Assembly: GCA_001414485.1 (NCBI GenBank)
Contig: LLEY01000045.1
Span: 310,001-374,000 of the forward strand
DNA from: Calycina herbarum
Lineage: Eukaryota > Ascomycota > Leotiomycetes > Helotiales > Pezizellaceae
Reading direction: 5' to 3'
Length of the DNA: 64,000 nucleotides
In this document: positions 56,267 through 64,000 of the stretch, one piece after another
How positions within the stretch are numbered: position 1 is the stretch's first letter
Layout: each line of letters starts with the position of its first letter
Made by a program: the position numbers and the translations under genes
The notes under the pieces: model-generated
The model's database searches: none
What the model saw: only the letters and a program-made list of their open reading frames with translations
Told to the model about the DNA's origin: nothing

Positions 56267-57970
56267 ATGGCGACTGGGGAAATCCCCAAAGAGGCGTGGG
56301 CAAACTTTGCCGATTTCCCTCTTGCCGTGCCTCCACCGGTCTGTTTTACTCCTATACCTTATTTTTGAGACTGATTGCTGACTTTCAATAGGGTGTTGTT
56401 CCCAACTTTGACCACCCCACATGGCATGGGCACGGTGTTGTCATCGCAGCATGCGTTGGCATTCCAGTAATGCTGGTGATGTCAGCAACTCGGATATACT
56501 CAAAATGCTATCTACCTAGAACATGGGTTTGGGACGATTGTTGGTTATACATTTCCGGGTTTTAAATAAGCTAATACTTCGTAGCTGTTTTCCTTGTTAG
56601 CCTAGTAAGGTCTTTCTAACCTAACGTCGAGTTGTTGGCACTGAATTTTGTGTTACAGGCTGCTGCGATAGTCTTAATCTCTCAAATCCTTGGCGGTATT
56701 TTGATAATTCAATCTTTTAGCTAAATATTACTGCTGCTAACTTTATCAAGTGATCTGTAATGGAATACTTGGGTATCACTCGTGGGAAGTCAAGGTGGGG
56801 AGCCTCACAAAGTCCATATTGCTAGTAAGCCCCTTTTACTTGATTCTTCTTCCAATGGCAATACTGAGAACTTCTCTAGCAATTCCTTGTCTACTTGGTA
56901 ACGGCACCTCTATTGACTTGGTTCCTTAAACTTGCTCTGTTCAGCCTTATCTTCAACACCTTCCGTCCACTAGCATATGTTCGCCGATTAATCTACGTCG
57001 GACTTATTCTTTCAGGGGCGTTCTACATCGCTATAACAACTGTAAACGGAGTCGCTTGTGGCCGTGGGTATTCTCCGAGTTATTGTTCCCCTTTTCGTGT
57101 TGTTTCCGGAGGATTAAGATACTATTTCCTCCTTAGACAGCATTCTTTTCTCCCTTCTACCCTGTTGCTTCCTCAGACATACTTCCAGAAATGGCAATAC
57201 TGACTCTGATATTTTTAACAGCTCGTGGAGGGACTGATATGCTCTCATACCTAGCCGGAACGGCTTCACGTAGGTGTACTGATCCTAAATCAATTGTCCC
57301 TCTTTTTGGTGTCCTCGCAGGAATAATCAATTTTATCGTCGACCTTTACTTGCTGATAATCCCTCTACTGGCAATTTCAAAGCTTAACCTTCCTAAAAAT
57401 CAGAAAGCCTATGTCTTTTTCATCTTTCTCACTGGAGGCATGTATGTTACCAAATTTTCCGCTGATAAAGCATAAGAGTGCTAAAACTTGCACTCCCCCA
57501 GTGGTTGTATGATGAGTATTCTGGGCCTTTATTGCCGAGCACAAAATTATAAAACTCGTGGAGGGGACAAGGATGTCACGGACAGATTTCCCTTCTACCT
57601 CATTGTCTCGTAAGTAAACAATCAGCACTGGCCCGTTACGTAAGATACTGAGATTGAGGGCAGAACCGCGGAAGCTGTTGTTTGGGTCATTGTTCCATGC
57701 ATGGCACCCTCCGCAAAAGTCCTCAAGTCTATTTCGGATTGCACTACTTTCTATATAAGGAGTAGTTTCATCAGCCTCCGCACTAAAGCGAATAGAATCT
57801 CATGGAAGGATGATGGTGGGTCGAAGACAACTCGTCAGGGCATTGTTCTACGAAGAAGTTTTTCGGTGGAGGAGGAGTCATTCCATAAAGATGACAGTAT
57901 CGATAGAATGATTATGCAGACACCATCTGTGGCAGTACTGAGAGAAACAACCCGGAATGAGTTTTCATGA
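56267..57970 (+). CDS. Rhodopsin-like (SAT4/PTH11-class) membrane protein, copy B
   Basis: Paralogue of the gene at 45128. Nine exons: 56267-56338, 56392-56539, 56585-56604, 56659-56695, 56751-56824, 56880-57063, 57222-57441, 57502-57609 and 57664-57970. All are in phase, giving 389 aa. Exons 1 to 5 have the same lengths as in copy A (72, 148, 20, 37, 74 nt). The region coded by exon 6 of copy A is split here by an extra 158-nt intron inside the CGPRGGTD codons. Shared motifs: NFADFPLAVPPP, ALFSLIFNTFRPLAYVRRLIYV, FIVDLYLLIIPLLAISKLN, VIVPCMAPSAKVLK. No stop or frameshift, so this copy has been kept functional while its P450 partner was lost. Confidence 0.83.
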
Positions 57971-59205
57971 GACGAGAATGTCGAAGCTTATCGTTTCCTG
58001 TTGGCATTTGTGGCATCTAGCCAGTTTTCTTCAAACCCGAAATGACTTTTATGTTACTCTACTTATTTTAGATAGTTGTCTGAGTTTCCTATAGCAATTA
58101 CACTTACTTCTCCACCACATCTTATATCACACTAGCAAATCCAGGTCTCGAAACACTTCCAATTAATTCCCGAATACTTGGCTACAACCACTAGTTTGCT
58201 TTTGAGATTGTTCTATAAAAAATACATCCAGAGGAAATCAACAAAAACCATTGTCCGTTCGCAGGTAAATAGTTTTCGCGATTTAGTAGCGGATCCCGGT
58301 GAATAGCGGTTATTACTATTCCCAGGTAGCCTATGAACAGCATCCTTCACGAGAAAAGCGGTGTCATTTTGCGTATCAATCGGAGAAACCAGGTGGTGTT
58401 ATTTGCAGGTCGCCTACCAATAGCCACGAAAAAGACAAGTGCAATTGATAGGTTACCTACAAATAGCCTATTTCACGATTAAATTAGCTGCTATTCCTGA
58501 GCTACCAGGGAATAACCACAAAAGAATTTCTCACTATTCACAGGTTGCGCGGCGGGGATAGAGGAATTTTGCACCATTCACGGGCTACCTGGGGATAGGT
58601 GGTAGTGCTATTCGTAGTTCACCTACCAATCGTCACGATTGAATTCTGCCCTGCCTACCTAGCACTCGTTCCGGCTTTTCAAAATAATTCAAAGTAATGA
58701 TACTAAATACCTGGAATAACCCAAAATATTGACCTAGGTTTGTCTGAGCAATCAAGTTCAATTGTTCAAAATTAGAACAACTAGTATTTACTGCCACTTT
58801 TTACGCCCAACGTTCTATAAGAAGAATTTCGAAAATTTTATTAATTATCTACTACAAACCTCAAGTGCTATTCCCAGTTCTCTCAAGGAGGAATGCGAGT
58901 GCTGTTAGTAAAGGTTTCGTCCCTCTTATCGGATAATGAACCAGCGACCGGAGATGCGCTATGTGCCGGCAATAGCTTCACGTATAAGGATGCATGCTGA
59001 GGTTCACTTGAAATTTTTAAAGTGCAGACTGTAGTTAGATCATCTATCCGGGTGTTGATTCTGGGTCAGTGGGTGTGTTCCCACCGGGCTTCAACCTGGT
59101 TGGGAGTTTATGAGTTCGGCTTCAGGAGAGAGTGGAATTGGGAAATTGACGAATGTCGAATGGGATTTATAACCAACAAAGAACTCTATTCCAGCAAAAC
59201 AAAAT
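57971..59205. other. Intergenic with palindromic repeat family
   Basis: No gene. Bases 58260-58640 hold several copies of the repeat also seen at 34.6 kb. Confidence 0.5.
58260..58640. repeat. Palindromic repeat family, locus 2
   Basis: At least five imperfect copies of GGTNRCCTACCAATAGC, for example near 58327, 58407, 58449 and 58618, in both orientations, mixed with TATTC/GAATA words. Same family as 34624-34707. Confidence 0.55.
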
Positions 59206-60021
59206 CTAAACCCCACTCCAAAGTCTCTTCACAACACCCCAATACCTCGCCTCATCCTCAAGCATATGCGCACAATGCTTGCTGCCCCCAAAATTCTCCC
59301 TCAAAACAGGATACCCCAACCCCTCCGCCTCATCAGCATGTTCCTTCACGTCCTTGCTCAAAACCAAATCATCCCCCTCACTATATATATAAGCCCTGGG
59401 AACCTTGCGACTGAAGAAGTCCTTATTATTCAACGCTCCCCTCACAAGATCTACCAAGTTGGGATTGCCCAACAACCGATACCCACCTATAAATAAAACA
59501 TATAACATTGCCAAGGTGGCTTTTGCCAGGACTTGAAGAATGAAATTCCTGGGAAAGATCATAGAGAAAGCTTTCACAGTTCCAACCAATCTCACTTTTC
59601 CGGGTGTTGAATCCATGATTATCGCAGAAACAGGTAACGGTTTCCCCATTTTCTCGCGGTACGTCTTAGCAATTAACAATGTCGTGAATCCTCCGCCATT
59701 GGAAGCGAAATGGAGGAGGAACTTTGCGTCTGGGGGTAGGGCGTAGATTGTTTCCATGGCGGGAGAGATGCGTTGGATGTTGGCGGCTGTGGTATGCCAC
59801 GCGGCGTCAATTTGGGAGGTGGTGATTACTATTATTCTGGATGAGGGGTAGAGAGACTCGTAGTTTGCTGTGTATTTTGCGAGATGGCGGGGTTGGGCGT
59901 CCATCCAGCCGATGAGGAGGATGAGGTTTGGTTCTTTGGGTGAGGGGGAGGTGGTTGGTTCGTGGAGGTATACATTTGGGTTGAGTCTTGTGAAGTGGTT
60001 GAGACCAGAGGGAGGTGCCAT
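59206..60021 (-). CDS. DUF829 (TMEM53/PaxU-like) alpha/beta-hydrolase-like protein
   Basis: Single exon, 271 aa. Family features: LILLIGWMDAQPRHLAKY near 33-50, then IIVITTS, the elbow-like HFASNGGGFTT near 105-115 with a candidate Ser, SAIIMDSTPG, a hydrophobic stretch (ILQVLAKATLAMLYVLFIGG), YIYSEGDDLV with the acid, and KHCAHMLEDEARYW with the His near the end. PaxU, from the paxilline cluster, is the best known fungal member, but most DUF829 genes are not in clusters. Function unknown. It is next to no visible biosynthetic gene on its right side. Confidence 0.85.
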   Translation of the reverse strand: MAPPSGLNHFTRLNPNVYLHEPTTSPSPKEPNLILLIGWMDAQPRHLAKYTANYESLYPSSRIIVITTSQIDAAWHTTAANIQRISPAMETIYALPPDAKFLLHFASNGGGFTTLLIAKTYREKMGKPLPVSAIIMDSTPGKVRLVGTVKAFSMIFPRNFILQVLAKATLAMLYVLFIGGYRLLGNPNLVDLVRGALNNKDFFSRKVPRAYIYSEGDDLVLSKDVKEHADEAEGLGYPVLRENFGGSKHCAHMLEDEARYWGVVKRLWSGV

Positions 60022-60866
60022 TTTGAGATTTGATGTAAGGCTTGATGTGATGATTGCTGATATTTGTCAGACTAGAACAACCTCAACAGTTGGGACTAGG
60101 CTTTAGATATCTCTCATGTTAGTTCTTTTTTCTTGAAACAAAAATACTGCGGCAGCATGTGTAAGATACTGTGCCTCGAAAGAAATGATTTCCCGTTGAA
60201 AAGGCGGTCGCGAATAACGACATCGTCGATTTGCAAAGAGAATTTCTCAGCAATAACTTATCCGCACCTCAACCCGAGATGCTTATTCGGGTTGAGAAAA
60301 CCGCGGTAACATGTGAAGGAAAATAAGTATGGAAACGGTGTATAAGAGGAACCGAAAGCCCGATGATGCTGATATTGATGATTAAATGTTTCATTCAACC
60401 TCTTTCTAGTCATCAATTCGTTCCCGATGAGGGCAGTGCTCACGCCTCAGCAGGCTCTCGCCATTATACCTATACGGCACAGTCACAACCTATGCATATC
60501 TGACACCGTATCAACCTTGTACCATAGGACAGAGTTACTGCCAAGTTGATATGGCGCATTCTAATGTTCCTCATTCGCTGTTTTTTTTCCGGTATTGAAG
60601 AAGATCCAAAGGTGGTTTGTATATTTCCCGTGAACATGAGCCTCGGGAGTCGGTAAGATGAGAGGGGTATCCTTTTGGAGCTTTGAATAGAACTGAAGAA
60701 AGAAAGTACCCACAGTGTAATAAATGAAAATACTGGTGTCGGGTAGCTCGAAAGTTAAAGAGCATATATGGGTCACGTGCAAACCAGATGATGCCAAGAA
60801 CCTCAAGCCGAGTCTTATAGCTCTTGCTCCACCAACGCGCACCAACACCAACACAAGCTTGCCAAA
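60022..60866. other. Divergent intergenic region
   Basis: Separates the DUF829 gene and the 2EXR-like gene. No gene or repeat seen. Confidence 0.4.
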
Positions 60867-61760
60867 ATGCCTCCTCGTAATGATGTCGATGAAAGCCCCT
60901 TTCAACAAGAGCGCCCAGACTTCGGTATCGATGTCCCGATGGCTCTGCGCAAGAAAGCCTTGTAGGTAATCAACTAGAATCCCCTGGTTACCTGGCAATG
61001 TACTGACTTGATTAGTTGCGCGCATAACGCTGCCTCCTCGTCCCTCCTCGTCCTACCCCTCGAAGTGCGGCTGATGATCTGGATGCTGGTGTTTGGAGAC
61101 AAGACTATACATATTGGACGACAGAGTGGTCCGGATAGCGCGATTCGTCACAACCTTTGCAGATCTACAATGACCGAAAGCGAAGCATGCCAACTTTCAA
61201 AAAGTCAAGAACACGAAATAAAGATACACACAGAAGACATGAAGACTAGTATCGACCGCCACAGAAACTGTGGGCCAGGTCAACTTTCATCCAAGATGGA
61301 CATTCGTCTACTCACCCTTTGTCACACCACATACACCGAGATAAACGAAACGATTTGGCGCACTACCACATGGTCATTTAACAGCCTCAGGCTTTTTGGA
61401 ATGTGGCTTCAAATGAGAAATGCTACGCAGCTGATGTACCTGAGCCACATTCTTTTCGATTCCTTCATTCCCTCTCCTTGTGTGTTATCGTTGCCAAAAT
61501 GTAAAATGATAACTTTGGAAACTCTTCATATTAATGCTTATTCCGGGAACATGAAGGAAGATCTCCGCGGAAGTAAGTTTCTGTGCCTCGTAATATCATT
61601 GCTAACTCTAACGTCAACACAAGTCTCCGAATTCATCCCATCCAAGGCCGTTTCAGTCATCCACTATAGGAGTAATTATGATTTTCTCACTTGGGAAGAT
61701 AGCCTGGCAATTGCTGAGAATATCCGCCAGCAGTTGATGGCGAAAATGGAAGATTCCTAG
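60867..61760 (+). CDS. 2EXR/F-box-like protein of unknown function
   Basis: 262 aa from exons 60867-60961, 61016-61572 and 61624-61760. Starts MPPRNDVDESPFQQERPDFG. The motif SLLVLPLEVRLMIWMLVFGD (~48-67) is the signature of the large fungal 2EXR/DUF7730 group, related in look to F-box N-termini, followed by the usual region with LLTLCHTTYTEINETIW. The second intron is 51 nt with GTAAGT donor and GCTAAC branch; it is in frame, so an unspliced reading stays open. Cytosolic, no TM. Function unknown. Confidence 0.75.
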
Positions 61761-63283
61761 AGAATTGGCTGGAGAATATGCTTGGGCGGAAAGACAACCG
61801 TCAGCCCACGCCAGCTTCTCGCAACCTTCGATATGACGATGTCCCATTTAAGCTCATACTGAAGCCGCCCAAGATGCATACCACTGTCACAACTTGTGCG
61901 GATTAAGTCTATTGCCGCTATTGGTCAACAAGCTCTTCCGACGTTCTCGACTCCATGGTTATCTCCCCTTCACAAATCACATATAGGTAGGCAACTGGCC
62001 GAACGGTGGGCTACTGCCTAAGTTTTCCCTTACTTTCCCCGCTTTTCTTTCTTTCGACTGCTCGCTTTCTTCCCAAGTGGTTCTAGGATGTTGCCTCTAT
62101 TTGCCGGAATTAGCGGATATCGATGTTTGTGGGGGCATGGCAAATTTGTTGCATCGGAAGCACAAGCAATCCACAAGTGGGAAGTAGTTGCGCTTCAGCT
62201 AACATCTGGCAAACCCCGGAGAAGTTTTATGCGAGCGCGCAATGAAATACAATTCTTTTGCCATGGAAAATCGGATCCTGGCCCTTCGGAGAGAGCCCGT
62301 GTGTGATATATTTAACAAACAACCTAACCCCCCTTTACAACGGATGGTCCCGATGAACCACTTCCAGACCCGTGTTATTATATACTTCTTTGTAGATTTT
62401 CCTACCTCTCCATACTCGTCGATTGTGAGAATGCGGAGCTTTCGTCTGCGTACACTCTCTTGTTTCGGACACTCCAGGACAGGGTAAAAGTATTGCTCAG
62501 AACATTTAGGACAATGAAGTATGAGTTCCGTATTCTGTTATATATCCCCGGAGAATAGATATGATTTTTCTAGACTTAAAGCACTTGTTCCCAGAGTAGA
62601 AGTTATCTCTCTTACCAATATATATACGATGTCGTACAGGAGACTCGGAAGAAGGAGAGTTGAGAGAAAGAACGTTGGGAATCGAAAACATTTCCCCAAA
62701 CACGCGGCTCCACCGTCTCAAACTCGATCACCAAGTTCCAACATCTGCCTCAAAGATGGCAAGGCCGGAAAACGGAAGAGGAAGTCTTCGGGTACGACAC
62801 TCTCTCCGAGCCGTCACACAGGTGGGAGGGTGTTTCGAGCAGGAGGCGGCGTTGTGGTTGTGGAAGGGGGTTGAAACATGTGGCAGCAGCACCACGGTTC
62901 CTTTTTGAAGGGTATACGAGAAAGGAAGAGGAAGAGAGACGGGGATGACGAGTTCCTCAGATTTCGTCAGTTAGATTTCTGTGAACGGTCTTGTTTTTCT
63001 GGGTGTTGGTCCTTTTTGGTCGTTCTCCTGCGCCTCCCCCACATCTAGTGTCGCGCAGAAGTTTGAATGGGAAGGGATGAGCAAGAGCGCGGGCTGATAT
63101 CCACAAGCGTGGTGAGCATAAAGATGTGTACAAGTACCGGCACATAAACCCACGAACCGAAAAGTGCAGCATCTTGGTGTTGTACTGGTATTTACAAGAT
63201 CTCATTTACCTTGCTTGTCTTGAAGAGGAAAGAAGAGGAATCCTCCCGTTCGTGATAGCAAGTGCTGATGGGCTGCAACGGTG

Positions 63284-63332
63284 GATGCTGATGCTGATGC
63301 TGATGCTGATGCTGATGCTGATGCTGATGCTT
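63284..63332. repeat. Hexanucleotide microsatellite (TGATGC)n
   Basis: About eight tandem copies of a TGATGC/GATGCT unit. Confidence 0.9.
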
Positions 63333-63912
63333 TCTTGGAGGATGAGTGAACACCATCCATCCTCACCCCACGATCGTCATTCAATGGGGGATCGATGACA
63401 CCGTGAGTCTGCAAGCCTTCGAGCCTGCGTCACGACTCACAGGCGTCTATGGAAGAGGAGTATAGTGATGGATTGGGTTAGACTGCGATTCAATTCCACG
63501 GTATGGAAGTGAACCCCTGAGCGGGTATTGGGACAGGGTCCCACTTCAGGGCCAGCCTGCAAGCCTGCAAGCCAACCTATTGAAATCTTTTCCCGATGGG
63601 GTCCCCTATAGACCCATGGGAGGAGGCAAACAATCACGCTTTCCCCGCCAAACTGCTCCCAAAGTTGAAGGGAAAGCCGAGGGCAAGATTGAGTCCATTC
63701 TATTTAGCTGCTCAGAAGCCTGTAAAGCAGAGGAAGAGCCGGTGCATTCTGCACCATACGCACCGAGTTGCGTGCACCATCGCGAGGGCCCTCGTGGTAG
63801 CAATCTGCTGGCACTCGTAGATGCCCATTTGGAGCGTGGATGGTGGCCGGCGCAATTTTGGATTTGGCAGCTAGAATTTCCGATGGATGCCATGGACATT
63901 TCCATCTCCTTT

Positions 63913-63913
63913 T

Positions 63914-63950
<37 letters not shown>

Positions 63951-63951
63951 C
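63913..63951. repeat. Hexanucleotide microsatellite (CCCTCA)n
   Basis: Six near-perfect CCCTCA units. It differs from the fungal telomere unit CCCTAA by one base and is too short to be a telomere. Confidence 0.9.
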
Positions 63952-64000
63952 ACCTGCACCTTTTTTCCCTTTCTCCTCCGTCCCTCTTTCCAAAACATCT

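Larger units (their letters stand above)
61761..64000. other. 2.2-kb gene-poor window end
   Basis: No supported gene. Short open frames are unsupported, and those crossing the two microsatellites are simple-repeat artefacts. A gene could begin beyond the window edge. Confidence 0.45.

Noticed and set aside
39011..60021. A complete secondary-metabolite gene cluster
   Set aside because: Two P450s, an exporter and a DUF829 gene are suggestive, but no PKS, NRPS, terpene synthase, prenyltransferase or pathway transcription factor is present in the window.
62521..62874. 117-codon plus-strand frame, Arg/Ser-rich
   Set aside because: No start context, domain or splice partner; composition is that of non-coding purine-rich DNA.
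63913..63951. Telomere repeat at the window end
   Set aside because: Unit is CCCTCA, not CCCTAA, only six copies, and unique sequence follows.
63606..63998. 130-codon minus-strand frame with an RVRVRV run
   Set aside because: The run is the (CCCTCA)n microsatellite translated; the rest has no coding character.
1..64000. CRISPR arrays, bacterial-type operons or phage genes
   Set aside because: No regular direct-repeat/spacer array and no prokaryotic gene layout; introns show a eukaryotic genome.

Overview
This window is nuclear DNA of a filamentous ascomycete (Pezizomycotina). The evidence is the many short GT-AG introns of about 46 to 110 nt with CTAAC/CTGAC-like branch sites, plus typical fungal families: HET, rhodopsin-like SAT4/PTH11 membrane proteins, tannase, P450s, DUF829, RasGAP/IQGAP and GPI-anchored Cys-rich wall proteins. 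I infer Leotiomycetes (Helotiales) from the general flavour of the genes; this was not tested. Gene models were made by splicing reading frames by hand. Every exon boundary given keeps the reading frame unless I say otherwise.

0-10 kb: an ERD2-type ER retention receptor, then a 267-bp MITE with a 10-bp target duplication, then three tandem BTB/POZ paralogues (2.5-4.2, 6.2-8.0 and 8.7-10.0 kb). A small basic-protein gene on the minus strand (4.85-5.42 kb) has an unresolved frame jump. 10.9-22 kb is conserved core: a secreted lysozyme-like protein, IMP dehydrogenase and, divergently, a 1669-aa IQGAP. 22-31 kb: a GPI-type surface protein with a duplicated six-Cys domain, an F-box protein carrying an in-frame TGA, a four-exon orphan gene, and a HET-domain protein. 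31-39 kb: a methyltransferase, a six-Cys secreted protein, a FAR-17a/AIG1-like membrane protein and an alpha/beta hydrolase.

39-58 kb is the accessory, fast-changing part. It holds a tannase/feruloyl-esterase pseudogene with at least five disabling lesions and a lost catalytic Ser, a P450 (518 aa), a rhodopsin-like membrane protein (391 aa), a second P450 (519 aa) and a 14-TM MFS exporter. After a 4.5-kb gene desert comes a second, intact rhodopsin-like paralogue (389 aa). Next to that paralogue lies a fragment matching the first P450's N-terminal anchor, in the same divergent arrangement. A P450 + receptor block therefore seems to have been duplicated, with the P450 deleted from the second copy. 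No PKS, NRPS, terpene cyclase or transcription factor is visible, so a biosynthetic cluster is only suspected.

58-64 kb: a repeat zone sharing a motif family with the 34.6-kb gene desert, a DUF829/PaxU-like hydrolase, a 2EXR/F-box-like protein, and a gene-poor end with two hexanucleotide microsatellites. The most interesting items are the P450/receptor duplication, the decayed tannase, the MITE with intact target duplication, and the tandem BTB set.
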